Shown: positions 23,368 through 33,372, numbered from the stretch's first letter. The stretch is 64,000 bases of DNA from an uncultured Bacteroidota bacterium (GCA_902577515.1 CACGZJ010000005.1:17449-81448), one strand, 5' to 3'. The notes: generated from the sequence alone by a model not told the origin. Translations and numbers: made by a program.

Positions 23368-24275
23368 ATTTTTTCAGCAATTCTGAGCTTAGCGCTTCTT
23401 GATCTTTTATTTTTAATTAATTCATCCTCAGATGGAGTGACTATTTTACCTATTTTCTTAAAACAGATGTTTTTGTTTCCATAAATATCTCTTTCTACTT
23501 GTTCATTAAAACTTCCATTTTGAATATATCTTTTTACTAGTCTGTCCTCTAGAGAATGATAGGAAATACATACAAGCCTTCCTCCTTTGTTTAAGTATTG
23601 TGATGAGGCCTCAAGTAATTTTTTTATTACTGAGAGTTCATCATTAACTTCAATTCTTATAGCTTGAAAAATTTTAGCTAGAAACTTATTATTATTCTTT
23701 GGCGGTGATATTGGCTTTAATATTTTTATTAGATCACCAGTTGTAACAATTTTTTGTTTTGATCTTTGATTAGTAATTATTTGAGTTACTTTTTTATAAT
23801 TTTTAACCTCACCAAAATTTTTAAATATATAGTTTAAATCATCACTACTATACTTATTTAATATATGTCTTGCATCCTTTTTTTGATCCTTATTCATTCT
23901 CATATCAAGATCTGAGTCAAATCTTATAGAAAAGCCTCGTACTTGAGTATCAATTTGATATGATGAAATTCCAAAATCAGCAAGAAGGCCATCTATTTTA
24001 TTAATTTGCAGATATTTAAGGTGGTTGGTTAAGTATTTAAAGTTTGATTTTATAAGCTTAAGACGTTTATCATCAATTTGATTTTCTATTGCATCTGCAT
24101 CTTGATCAAATGCTACTAACTTTCCTGAAGAGTTAAGATTATTTAAAATTTCTTTAGTATGCCCTCCACCACCAAATGTTGCATCAACATATACTCCATT
24201 TGGTAAAATATTTAGCCCTTCTATAGACTCTTTCAATAAAACTGGAATATGATATGTTTTATTCATCTTTATCAC
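23364..24275 (-). CDS. rsmH: 16S rRNA (cytosine(1402)-N(4))-methyltransferase
   Basis: HIPVLLKESIEGL, YVDATFGGGGHTKEIL, DGLLADFGISSYQID, ARHILNKYS, CISYHSLEDRLVKRY. Confidence 0.96.
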   Translation of the reverse strand: MIKMNKTYHIPVLLKESIEGLNILPNGVYVDATFGGGGHTKEILNNLNSSGKLVAFDQDADAIENQIDDKRLKLIKSNFKYLTNHLKYLQINKIDGLLADFGISSYQIDTQVRGFSIRFDSDLDMRMNKDQKKDARHILNKYSSDDLNYIFKNFGEVKNYKKVTQIITNQRSKQKIVTTGDLIKILKPISPPKNNNKFLAKIFQAIRIEVNDELSVIKKLLEASSQYLNKGGRLVCISYHSLEDRLVKRYIQNGSFNEQVERDIYGNKNICFKKIGKIVTPSEDELIKNKRSRSAKLRIAEKI

Positions 24276-24714
24276 CCATTACTTCTTCTGCTAAATTTCC
24301 AAAATCAAATTTTGCATCATCAATTGCATTTTCATAATTTGTTTTGTCCCATATTTCAAGAATATTAACTGCAGAGGATACAACTACTTCTTTTTTAATT
24401 TTTGCATGATTTATTAAATCCTTTGGAATTAAAATTCTTCCAGAAATATCTATATCAATCTGTCTAACACCAGCTGTAAATCTTCGAATGAAATCTATAT
24501 TTTTCTTATTAAACCTATTTAGCTTATTTATTCTTTCCATTAGGCCATCCCATTCTTTTAGAGGATAGAGCTCCAAACATTGACTAAATACAGCTCTTTT
24601 TATTACAAAACCATTTTTAAGTTTATCAGATAGCTGTTTTTTTAGTGACATAGGAAGCATGATTCTTCCTTTATCATCTGCTTTACATTCATATGTTCCA
24701 ACAAAGTGTTGCAT
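24259..24714 (-). CDS. mraZ: Transcriptional regulator MraZ
   Basis: GTYECKADDKGRIMLPMSLKKQL and second SpoVT/AbrB-like repeat DISGRILIPKDLINHAKI; first gene of dcw cluster. Confidence 0.95.
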   Translation of the reverse strand: MQHFVGTYECKADDKGRIMLPMSLKKQLSDKLKNGFVIKRAVFSQCLELYPLKEWDGLMERINKLNRFNKKNIDFIRRFTAGVRQIDIDISGRILIPKDLINHAKIKKEVVVSSAVNILEIWDKTNYENAIDDAKFDFGNLAEEVMGDKDE

Positions 24715-24731
24715 TAATTGGTTGATTTACT

Positions 24732-24739
24732 CAAATATA
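24732..24739 (-). promoter_or_regulatory. Candidate -7 element TATATTTG for the dcw operon
   Basis: Plus strand CAAATATA = minus TATATTTG, 17 nt before the mraZ ATG. Confidence 0.55.
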
Positions 24740-24747
24740 AAATTATT

Positions 24748-24777
24748 TTACCACTTTTTACCACTTTTTACCACTTT
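24748..24777 (-). promoter_or_regulatory. Three tandem MraZ-box-like repeats (AAAGTGG TAA)x3
   Basis: Minus strand reads AAAGTGGTAAAAAGTGGTAAAAAGTGGTAA: perfect 10-bp period, three copies, directly upstream of the mraZ promoter. Confidence 0.8.
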
Positions 24778-24930
24778 GTTAATAAATTATTTTTTTTTAC
24801 TCTATTATCTTGATTTACAATTAATTAAGATGAACAAAAAATAGGTTATTCTTTATGTATATATTTGTGCTAAATCTTTAAATTTTTTATTATTTAATTA
24901 ATTGAAAAAGTTTAAAATCAGTACTTATCC

Positions 24931-25698
24931 ATGGAGACAGAATTAATCAAAGAAGGTGGTTTTAACTACATTGAAAATGGTGATGGAAGGCCAATTATAA
25001 TATTACATGGTCTTATGGGAGGCTTAAGTAATTTTAAAGGTGTATATGATTATTTTCCTAGCGAAAAACATAAGGTAATAATTCCTGAGCTACCTGTTGA
25101 TTCTACTCCAATTTTAAAGACAAATGTTGCAACTTTCTCCAAATTTGTTTTTGAGTTTATTAATTATAAGAAATTAAAAGATGTAGTCTTATTAGGCAAT
25201 TCATTAGGAGGCCATGTCGCATTATTATTTGCAAGAGACTATCCTGAACTTATAAGCGGTCTGATAATAACAGGTAGCTCAGGATTATATGAGAAGTCAA
25301 TGATTGGTGATGGATATCCCAAAAGGGGTAATTATGAATATATAAAAACTAAAACAGAAGAGGTTTTTTATGATCCAAAGATCGCAACAAAAGAAATTGT
25401 AGATGATGTCTATGCAAGTGTTAATAATAGAGAAAAATTAATTAGAACTTTATCTCTTGCTAAAAGTGCAATAAGACATAACATGGCAAAAGATCTTCCA
25501 AAAATGAGTACTAAAACTTTAATTATATGGGGTAAACAAGACTCTGTAACACCACCAAATGTAGCAGAGGACTTTAACACACTTCTTCCAAATTCAGATT
25601 TATCTTGGATTGATAAATGTGGACATGCTCCAATGATGGAACATGCTAATGAATTTAATAAAATCATGGAAGATTGGCTTTCTAAAAATAACTTATAA
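24931..25698 (+). CDS. Alpha/beta-fold hydrolase
   Basis: IILHGLMGGLSNF, LLGNSLGGHVALLFA (GxSxG), WGKQDSVTPP, CGHAPMMEH. Confidence 0.88.
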   Translation: METELIKEGGFNYIENGDGRPIIILHGLMGGLSNFKGVYDYFPSEKHKVIIPELPVDSTPILKTNVATFSKFVFEFINYKKLKDVVLLGNSLGGHVALLFARDYPELISGLIITGSSGLYEKSMIGDGYPKRGNYEYIKTKTEEVFYDPKIATKEIVDDVYASVNNREKLIRTLSLAKSAIRHNMAKDLPKMSTKTLIIWGKQDSVTPPNVAEDFNTLLPNSDLSWIDKCGHAPMMEHANEFNKIMEDWLSKNNL

Positions 25699-25709
25699 TC
25701 TTTTTGATT

Positions 25710-26312
25710 ATGAAAATTACTAAGTCAGTCTTTGAAAAAAGCAGTAGTAAGATTAGTGAATGTCCAGAAGGAAATTTACCTGAATTTGCACTAGTGGGTA
25801 GATCCAATGTTGGAAAATCGTCATTGATTAATGCATTACTAAACAAAAAATCAATTGCAAAAACATCTTCAAAACCAGGAAAGACTCTATTAATTAATCA
25901 TTTTAAAATTAATGATAAGTTTTACTTTGTAGATCTACCTGGATATGGATACGCAAACACCTCAAAACAAGTAATTAAAGAACTTAAATTAATTCACGAA
26001 AGTTATTTTAAAACAAGAAGACAACTTCTATATACCTTTCTTTTGATTGACATTAGACACGGCCTCCAAAAGATTGATCTTGAATTCATGAAATATCTTA
26101 ATAGTTCGGTATCCCCCTTTGTTATAGTTTTTACAAAATCTGATAAAATTAAATCAGATTTAGTAGATAAAAAAGTTAAACATTATCAAGATAATTTATT
26201 GGATTATTGGGAGATCTTGCCTAAGAATTTTATTACTTCATCCTGGAAGAAAAAAGGTATAGATGAAATCTTACAGTTTGTGAATCAATCAATTACAAAA
26301 TTTACTTTTTAG
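25710..26312 (+). CDS. engB: Ribosome biogenesis GTP-binding protein YsxC/EngB
   Basis: ALVGRSNVGKSSLINALL, KPGKTLLINHF, FVDLPGYGYA, FTKSDKI. Confidence 0.95.
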   Translation: MKITKSVFEKSSSKISECPEGNLPEFALVGRSNVGKSSLINALLNKKSIAKTSSKPGKTLLINHFKINDKFYFVDLPGYGYANTSKQVIKELKLIHESYFKTRRQLLYTFLLIDIRHGLQKIDLEFMKYLNSSVSPFVIVFTKSDKIKSDLVDKKVKHYQDNLLDYWEILPKNFITSSWKKKGIDEILQFVNQSITKFTF

Positions 26313-26634
26313 GATCTTGATTAATTTTGCTCTTAAATTTTTGGGAAAACTCATCAATAATTTTAGTTAAATCTTCATTACCTATTGCCTTTGAAATAGT
26401 TTGCTTCATTGATTGAATTGTTTGAAGCATAAATGTTTTCATCTCATCAATTGGCATCTCTTTTGTCCAAAGATCCATTTTTAAGGTTTCTTTTTTCTTA
26501 CTGTCCCAAAATGAAAGAAATATAGCTTTTGATGGCTGATTGTTCATCCCACCATCAGGTGCAGACCAAACTATTTCTTCAGGAATATTATTTTGATCTA
26601 ATTTTACTTTGATTATTATTTCTGTTTCTTTCAT
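26302..26634 (-). CDS. gldC: Gliding motility-associated protein GldC
   Basis: EIIIKVKLDQNNIPEEIVWSAPDGG...KAIFLSFWDSKKKETLKMDLWTKEMPIDEMKTF; next to nadE. Confidence 0.88.
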   Translation of the reverse strand: MKETEIIIKVKLDQNNIPEEIVWSAPDGGMNNQPSKAIFLSFWDSKKKETLKMDLWTKEMPIDEMKTFMLQTIQSMKQTISKAIGNEDLTKIIDEFSQKFKSKINQDPKK

Positions 26635-26651
26635 TTAATTTTATTATGTGC

Positions 26652-26669
26652 TAAATTTGAACAAATATA
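26652..26669. promoter_or_regulatory. Back-to-back -7 elements for nadE (+, TAAATTTG 26652-26659) and gldC (-, TATATTTG 26669-26662)
   Basis: Two exact TAnnTTTG motifs on opposite strands separated by 2 bp, roughly equidistant from the two start codons. Confidence 0.5.
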
Positions 26670-26684
26670 ATCAAATAGCATTTG

Positions 26685-27464
26685 ATGAAGTATCCTAAAA
26701 AAGTTTCAAATCATATCGTAAGTTGGATTGATAAATATATCAATGAATCTGGAGTCAAAGGTTTAGTTGTTGGTGTTTCAGGAGGAGTTGATTCAGCATT
26801 AACCTCTACTCTTTGTGCTGAGACTGGCAAAGATGTCTTATGTTTAGAAATGCCAATTTATCAGAATAAAGATCAAGTTTCAAGATCAAGAAAACATATC
26901 GATTGGTTAAAATCTAAGTATCCAAATGTTACTTCAAAACAAATAGAGTTAGATAAAACATTTGAATCTTTTGTTAGTTCTTTACCTAATAATAGTTCAG
27001 ACAAACATGAACTTAGTTTAGCTAATTCAAGGTCTAGACTTAGAATGATTACTCTTTACTATTTTTCTGCTCTAAATAATTACATTGTTGCTGGAACAGG
27101 AAATAAAGTTGAAGATTTTGGAATTGGATTCTATACAAAATATGGAGACGGGGGTGTTGATATTAGCCCTATTGCCGATTTATTAAAGTCAGAAGTATTC
27201 AGTTTAGCTAAATTTTATAATATTATTACTGAAATTATTGAAGCTGAACCAAATGATGGACTCTGGGATGATAATAGAAGTGATGAAGATCAAATTGGTG
27301 CATCATATGAGGAAATTGAGAATACCATGATCAACTTTGATAAAAATGATAATTTATCCGAAAGAGAAAAAGAGGTACTAAAAATATATAGTTCATTAAA
27401 TAGTGCAAATAAACATAAAATGGATCCTATTCCAGTATGTAAAATACCAAAAGACTATCTATAA
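26685..27464 (+). CDS. nadE: NAD+ synthase
   Basis: GLVVGVSGGVDSALTSTLCAE, VAGTGNKVEDFGIGFYTKYGDGGVDISPIADLLKSEV. Confidence 0.96.
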   Translation: MKYPKKVSNHIVSWIDKYINESGVKGLVVGVSGGVDSALTSTLCAETGKDVLCLEMPIYQNKDQVSRSRKHIDWLKSKYPNVTSKQIELDKTFESFVSSLPNNSSDKHELSLANSRSRLRMITLYYFSALNNYIVAGTGNKVEDFGIGFYTKYGDGGVDISPIADLLKSEVFSLAKFYNIITEIIEAEPNDGLWDDNRSDEDQIGASYEEIENTMINFDKNDNLSEREKEVLKIYSSLNSANKHKMDPIPVCKIPKDYL

Positions 27465-27467
27465 GTT

Positions 27468-28112
27468 TTGAAGAAATTAAAAATCTTAGTAATTGATTGT
27501 AATCCAGTTATTCATATTGGTTTAAAATCTATTTTTAAAAACTCTGTAATATTTGAAGTATACTCATATCTAGAGGATATAGATCTTCTTATTGATACAA
27601 TTACTGAAGAAAAAATAGATTTTATAATTTCTGAAGTTAATATTAATGGAATCACAGCCGTTGATATATTAAAGACTTTAAAAAAAAATAAAATTGATAT
27701 TCCTCTTGTTATTTTTACTTCTATTTCAAATGAAAGTAAATCATTAAAATTATTAAAGACCGGTGCCTCAGGATTTTTAACAAAAAATTTAAAGAAAAGA
27801 GCTATTAGATCTATGCTTCAAGAAATCGCATTTTCAAGATATAGTTCTGGTGAACTAAATAAATTTACGAGACTTAAAAACCGATTCAATTTTGATTACA
27901 ATAAAGAGAAGATTAACAGCCTTTCAAAAAGAGAACTTCAAGTTCTTAAATTATTTTTCAGAGGTAAGAGGAATATAGAAATTTCAGAAAAACTAAATAT
28001 TAATCAAAAAACAGTTAACACTTATATAACAAGAATAATGAAGAAGCTGGAAGTTAATTCAAAAACAGACTTATTCATTTTAGCTAGAACGCATATCAAA
28101 CAACCCTATTAA
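27468..28112 (+). CDS. NarL/FixJ-type response regulator with atypical receiver domain (TTG start)
   Basis: Receiver-like fold KILVIDCNPVIHIGLKSIF...DFIISEVNINGI...LVIFTS...GASGFLTKNL; LuxR HTH LSKRELQVLKLFFRGKRNIEISEKLNINQKTVNTYITRIMKKL. Confidence 0.88.
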   Translation: MKKLKILVIDCNPVIHIGLKSIFKNSVIFEVYSYLEDIDLLIDTITEEKIDFIISEVNINGITAVDILKTLKKNKIDIPLVIFTSISNESKSLKLLKTGASGFLTKNLKKRAIRSMLQEIAFSRYSSGELNKFTRLKNRFNFDYNKEKINSLSKRELQVLKLFFRGKRNIEISEKLNINQKTVNTYITRIMKKLEVNSKTDLFILARTHIKQPY

Positions 28113-30027
28113 GTCTTGCTGATAAAAGTTTCTTTAGATTATAATAACTCATTACCTCCTCTAATACCTTATCCTTATCATCCTTAATGTTATTCTTGAG
28201 CTCAGTAATCTTTTTATCAATCAAATACCTTCTCATATTTAATATGGTTTCATTGACTAATTGACTTAATTCACTACCAATCTTTTTAACATAAATATTT
28301 CTTTTCTCCCAATCATGAAGTTGATACTTTTCATCATTTATTAGAATATCTGAAACTATTTTGCTTGAATTAGGTTCAAGATCATTTATAAAATTATCGA
28401 TTGATAGTAATTTTTGGTTATGAAAACTGTTAATAAGCTTATTGTATATTTCCTTAAAAGGTAAATGAGTAAACTCTATTTCATCCTGTTGAAGATCTAA
28501 ATAAATTTTTTCAAATACTTTAGACCTAATTTCTTTTTTACTTTCAACTATATCTCCTTTTTCATTTTTATTAAGGATTATATCTTCAAAAAGTATTTCT
28601 TCAGCACCATATTTTAGAAGAATACTTATAATCTGTCTTTCTAATTGATATATGTAATCACTTTTATTTTCAATTTTTGAGGTTTCAACCTTAAGTAGAT
28701 TATTTCTATTATAATTTTTAGTTTTTCCTTTGTTTATTTTTTTTCCATTCTCAATATTCGATAAGGATTTAAAAAGAGATGACTCATCTATAGATAAAAC
28801 AGAAGAGAGTTTCTTTATATATACTTCTTGTTTAATAGAATCTGGTATTAGTGAAATTGATTGAAGAATACTTTTAATTAAAGTGACCTTTTTATCTTCA
28901 TCATTATTATAATCTTGATGTATACTTATCATAAAATCTATTAGATCCTTTGATTCTTGATCAATAAATTCAATCATTTTATCACGTTTATTTTTTTTAA
29001 CGAAGCTATCAGGATCTTCTCCATCAGGGAATGAACATATTCTTACATTTAAGCCTTCTTCTATTATTTTATCTATACTTCTTAAGGATGCAGATAGACC
29101 TGCTTGATCTCCATCAAAGAGAATTACAATATTCGATGTAAGTCTTTTAATTAGAATTATTTGATCTTTAGTAAGAGATGTTCCGGATGAAGCCAAGACA
29201 TTTTTAATTCCATGCTCATGCAGTTGGACAACATCCATATAACCTTCAACTAAAAAACAAACATCATCTTTAACAATAAACTGTTTAGACTCATAAATCC
29301 CATAAAGAGTTTTACTTTTATTATAGATTCTACTTTCTGGAGAATTTATATATTTTGCAATTTTTTTATTTGATTCAATTATTCTCCCACCAAATCCTAT
29401 AATCCTACCTGAAATACTCTTAATTGGGAACATTATTCTACCTCTAAATCTATCAATAAAATTATCATCATTTGATATTACTAAACCTGTTTCAACTAAA
29501 TAGTCTTTATTGTAACCATTTTCTGATGCTTTTTTATAAAAACCATTTTTTACATCTCCAGTGAAGCCAATATTAAAGTTCTCTATTGTTGAATTTGAGA
29601 GCCCCCTTTCTCTGAGATAATTTTTCACATCATTTTGACTAGATAAAATATTCTGAAAGTGTTCCTGGGCAAATGAATTTATAACAAAAAGAGACTCTCT
29701 TGCATTTCTTTCTTCAACATTAACAGACTTATCTGTTGTCTCTATTATTTCTATGTTATATTTATTAGCTAGATATCTAATTGACTCTGGATAATTAAAT
29801 TGCTCATGTTCCATAAGAAAAGCAATTACATTACCTCCTTTACCCGAGCTAAAATCTTTCCATATCTGTTTAGATGGAGAAACAATAAAACTCGGTGTCT
29901 TTTCATTTGTAAAAGGGCTTAAGCCTTTATAATTAGCACCTGTTTTCTTTAAAGCTATAAAATCAGATATAACCTCTTCAACCCTTGCATATTCAAAAAC
30001 TTTATCAATAGTTTCTTTACTAATCAA
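28096..30027 (-). CDS. dnaG: DNA primase (TTG start)
   Basis: YKGLSPFTNEKTPSFIVSPSKQIWKDFSSGKGGNVIAFLME; GRIMFPIKSISGRIIGFGGRII; FLVEGYMDVVQLHEHGIKNVLASSGTSLT. Confidence 0.95.
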   Translation of the reverse strand: MISKETIDKVFEYARVEEVISDFIALKKTGANYKGLSPFTNEKTPSFIVSPSKQIWKDFSSGKGGNVIAFLMEHEQFNYPESIRYLANKYNIEIIETTDKSVNVEERNARESLFVINSFAQEHFQNILSSQNDVKNYLRERGLSNSTIENFNIGFTGDVKNGFYKKASENGYNKDYLVETGLVISNDDNFIDRFRGRIMFPIKSISGRIIGFGGRIIESNKKIAKYINSPESRIYNKSKTLYGIYESKQFIVKDDVCFLVEGYMDVVQLHEHGIKNVLASSGTSLTKDQIILIKRLTSNIVILFDGDQAGLSASLRSIDKIIEEGLNVRICSFPDGEDPDSFVKKNKRDKMIEFIDQESKDLIDFMISIHQDYNNDEDKKVTLIKSILQSISLIPDSIKQEVYIKKLSSVLSIDESSLFKSLSNIENGKKINKGKTKNYNRNNLLKVETSKIENKSDYIYQLERQIISILLKYGAEEILFEDIILNKNEKGDIVESKKEIRSKVFEKIYLDLQQDEIEFTHLPFKEIYNKLINSFHNQKLLSIDNFINDLEPNSSKIVSDILINDEKYQLHDWEKRNIYVKKIGSELSQLVNETILNMRRYLIDKKITELKNNIKDDKDKVLEEVMSYYNLKKLLSARLNRVV

Positions 30028-30056
30028 TTCTTATAATTTAACATTAATATAATAAA

Positions 30057-31028
30057 TTAATACTTTCTGTCTATAATATAATTCAATAAGATTTTGAGAG
30101 AATTTTTTGATTCATTATCTGGAAAAGTTTGAAGAATTTTAAGTGCTTTTTTCTTATAGTCTAGCATTATATTTTCTGCATATTTAAATCCGTCATGCTC
30201 ATTTACAAATTTATTAATTATCTTCTTGTCTTTAATTGAATGTTTTTTTCTTTTAAGAATTGACTTAATTGACCCTAGCTCACTTTTACTTGCTTTTTTT
30301 ATTGAATAAATTAATGGAAGAGTAATCTTTTGTCTATTTAAATCATCTTTAGTTGGTTTACCTATCCTTTTTTTAGAATAATCAAAAAGATCATCCTTTA
30401 TTTGAAAAATAATACCTAAGAATAATCCAAAATTTTCAACGTTTTTATTTTTTTTGTTACCTGATGAAATTAAGCCAAGTGTACAGCAGCATGAAAATAA
30501 AGATGCAGTTTTTTTTGTAATCAATTTAATATAATCTTCTTCTGTTATTTTAAAACTTCTTGACTTTTGAATTTGAAAAAGCTCTCCTTCAGAAATTTCT
30601 TTTACAGCATTTGATACCTGATCTAGTAAATCATAATCATTATTTTGAGTAGATAGAAGTAGAGCCTTAGATAAAAAAAAGTCTCCTACTAATACAGAAA
30701 TTTTATTTTTCCATAGAGCATTAATAGTAAGAAACTTTCTTCTTACATTGCTATCATCAACTACATCATCATGAATTAGTGATGCAGTATGAATAAGCTC
30801 AACTAAATTAGCAGCCCTGTATGTCTTTGATGAAACTTTTCCATTTGAAAACATTTTGGAAAAAAGAATCACAAGAATAGGCCTAATCTGTTTTCCCTTT
30901 CTTCTAAGGATATAATTTAAAATTAAGTCAAGTAGCTTAACCTTAGATGATACAGAATTAAAAAATTGTTTGTTAAATATTTTTAACTCTTGATAAATTG
31001 GACTTTTTATTTTGTTAATAATTTTCAA
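30057..31028 (-). CDS. Polyprenyl diphosphate synthase (TTG start)
   Basis: GKQIRPILVILFSKM, ELIHTASLIHDDVVDDSNVRR (FARM), GIIFQIKDDLFDY (SARM). Confidence 0.93.
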   Translation of the reverse strand: MKIINKIKSPIYQELKIFNKQFFNSVSSKVKLLDLILNYILRRKGKQIRPILVILFSKMFSNGKVSSKTYRAANLVELIHTASLIHDDVVDDSNVRRKFLTINALWKNKISVLVGDFFLSKALLLSTQNNDYDLLDQVSNAVKEISEGELFQIQKSRSFKITEEDYIKLITKKTASLFSCCCTLGLISSGNKKNKNVENFGLFLGIIFQIKDDLFDYSKKRIGKPTKDDLNRQKITLPLIYSIKKASKSELGSIKSILKRKKHSIKDKKIINKFVNEHDGFKYAENIMLDYKKKALKILQTFPDNESKNSLKILLNYIIDRKY

Positions 31029-31036
31029 AAAAAAAT

Positions 31037-32086
31037 CTAGATTATCATCATAGCATCTCCGTATGAGAAGAAGTTATACTTTTTTTTAATTGCCTCTTTA
31101 TATGCCTTCAAAACAAAATCTTTTCCTCCAAAAGCAGAAACCATCATTATTAGGGTTGACTTTGGAGTATGAAAATTTGTAATCATTGAATTTGCAATAG
31201 AAAAGTCATAAGGTGGATAGATAAACTTATGAGTCCAACCATTATAAGAATTAAGTGTCCCAAAAGATGATACAGAACTTTCAAGACCTCTCATAACAGT
31301 AGTTCCAACAGCACAGATTCTTTTTTTATTTTTAATTGCATTATTTATAATTTCAGCAGAATTATCATTAATAATTAATTCTTCTGAATCCATTTTGTGT
31401 TTTGATAAATCTTCTACATCAACAGGACTAAAAGTTCCTAAACCAATATGTAGAGTAATTTCCGGAAGAAGAACACCCTTAATCTCTAATTTTTTTAACA
31501 AATGCTTTGAAAAATGTAGTCCTGCAGTAGGGGCTGCTACAGCTCCCTCATTTTTTGCATATATAGTTTGAAATCGCTCTTTATCATTTTCCTCAACAGG
31601 CCTACTTATATATTTTGGAAGAGGAGTCTCACCTAATTCTTGAAGTTTTGTTCTAAAATCATCATATGGACCATCAAAAAGGAATCTCAATGTTCTGCCT
31701 CTTGAAGTTGTATTATCTATGACTTCAGCTACTAGACTCTCATCTTCGCCAAAATATAATTTATTTCCAATTCTAATTTTTCTTGCTGGATCAACTAGTA
31801 CATCCCAAAGTCTTTGATCTTGATTAAGTTCTCTAAGAAGAAAAACTTCAATTCTTGCACCTGTTTTTTCTTTATTACCAAATAGTCTTGCAGGAAAAAC
31901 TTTAGTATTATTGAGTACAATTACATCTCCCTCATTAAAAAAATCAATCATATCTTTAAAAAGAAGATGGTCAATTGTCTTCTTTTCTTTATTTAAAAGC
32001 ATTAATTTACATTCATCTCTTTCTTCAGATGGATATTGAGCTAAAAGTTTTTGTGGAAGTTTATAATCAAAATCAGATAATTTCAT
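31037..32086 (-). CDS. queA: tRNA preQ1(34) S-adenosylmethionine ribosyltransferase-isomerase
   Basis: [64 protein letters not shown]. Confidence 0.96.
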   Translation of the reverse strand: MKLSDFDYKLPQKLLAQYPSEERDECKLMLLNKEKKTIDHLLFKDMIDFFNEGDVIVLNNTKVFPARLFGNKEKTGARIEVFLLRELNQDQRLWDVLVDPARKIRIGNKLYFGEDESLVAEVIDNTTSRGRTLRFLFDGPYDDFRTKLQELGETPLPKYISRPVEENDKERFQTIYAKNEGAVAAPTAGLHFSKHLLKKLEIKGVLLPEITLHIGLGTFSPVDVEDLSKHKMDSEELIINDNSAEIINNAIKNKKRICAVGTTVMRGLESSVSSFGTLNSYNGWTHKFIYPPYDFSIANSMITNFHTPKSTLIMMVSAFGGKDFVLKAYKEAIKKKYNFFSYGDAMMII

Positions 32087-32104
32087 AGGATTAAATTAAG
32101 TCCG

Positions 32105-32112
32105 CAAATATA
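32105..32112 (-). promoter_or_regulatory. Candidate promoter for queA (TTG-N21-TATATTTG)
   Basis: Minus strand ...ACTTGACTTTCGGTATTCTAGAGTACTATATTTG, 18 nt before queA ATG. Confidence 0.55.
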
Positions 32113-32148
32113 GTACTCTAGAATACCGAAAGTCAAGTATTTAGCTAT

Positions 32149-33372
32149 TTATTTTTTTAAAATTTTAAATCCAAGTTTTTCCAAATGATCCCAAAAGCTT
32201 ACATAAGACTTTGAGACAACCATCGGGTCGTTAATTATAATTGGTTTTAAAATTGATAATGGGACAAAAGACATAGCCATTCTGTGATCATCATATGTAT
32301 CAATTGATATATTTGATTTAAGTTTTGACTTATTTTCTAAATGTATAGAATTATCTGTTATTTCAATTTTATCAACTCCAAATTTTTGAATTTCAGATTT
32401 CAATGCTTTAAGTCTATCTGTTTCTTTTATTTTAAGTGTTTGCAGGCCATAAAGATCACAATCAATTCCAAGACCTAAACAGGTTACAATAATTGTTTGA
32501 GCTAGGTCAGGATTATTTGAAAGATCTAATGATATTTTTTTTTCAAGTTTAACGTCAGTCTTACTTAGATTAATTCCATTATTTATATACGTAGTCTTAA
32601 TACCAAAATTTTTATAAATCTCAACTAGATCTGAGTCTCCTTGTATACTATTTTTATAATAAGTATTTAACGTTAAATCTGAAAAATCTGATAATGCGGC
32701 TATACTATAAAAATATGATGCAGAGCTCCAGTCTGACTCAACTAATTGGTTTGGTATTTTTTTATTAGATAATGAATCAATCGTAATTTGATTTGATTGA
32801 AGTCTAACATTACCTCCAATTCTTTCAATTATTTTTTTGGTCATCTCAATATATGGCAAAGAAGTTATTTCTGTTGAGAGATTTATAACTAGTCCATTTT
32901 TTAGAGATACTCCAAGCATCATAAGGGATGAAATATATTGAGAACTTACATTTGCCGGAAGATTGACATGTTTCTTATTTATTTCTTTTCCATTAATTCT
33001 AATAGGAGGATAACCTTCATTCTCAATATATAATATTTCAACTTCCAGTTCTCTTAATGCATCAACTAAAATTGAAATAGGTCTTTCTCTCATTCTTTTT
33101 GACCCAGTTAGAATAACCGATGAGTTCTTAATTGATGAGAAATACGATGTTAGAAACCTCATTGCCGTTCCTGCATGTCCAATATCGATCTTCTCTTGAT
33201 TTGAATTAATTGCTGACATCATAACTTTTGTGTCATCTGAATCAGAAATATTTATAATGTCAAAATAAGATGCAAAACCTCTTAGGGCTAACAGTCTATT
33301 TGACTCACTTTTTGACCCACTAATATTTAAAACCCCTTCTATGGATTTTGATTTTTTTGAAATTTCAAACAC
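32149..33372 (-). CDS. aroA: 3-phosphoshikimate 1-carboxyvinyltransferase (GTG start)
   Basis: SGSKSESNRLLALRGF, IGHAGTAMRFLTSYF, GSKRMRERPISILVDALREL, ETDRLKALKSEI, DDHRMAMSF. Confidence 0.95.
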   Translation of the reverse strand: MFEISKKSKSIEGVLNISGSKSESNRLLALRGFASYFDIINISDSDDTKVMMSAINSNQEKIDIGHAGTAMRFLTSYFSSIKNSSVILTGSKRMRERPISILVDALRELEVEILYIENEGYPPIRINGKEINKKHVNLPANVSSQYISSLMMLGVSLKNGLVINLSTEITSLPYIEMTKKIIERIGGNVRLQSNQITIDSLSNKKIPNQLVESDWSSASYFYSIAALSDFSDLTLNTYYKNSIQGDSDLVEIYKNFGIKTTYINNGINLSKTDVKLEKKISLDLSNNPDLAQTIIVTCLGLGIDCDLYGLQTLKIKETDRLKALKSEIQKFGVDKIEITDNSIHLENKSKLKSNISIDTYDDHRMAMSFVPLSILKPIIINDPMVVSKSYVSFWDHLEKLGFKILKK

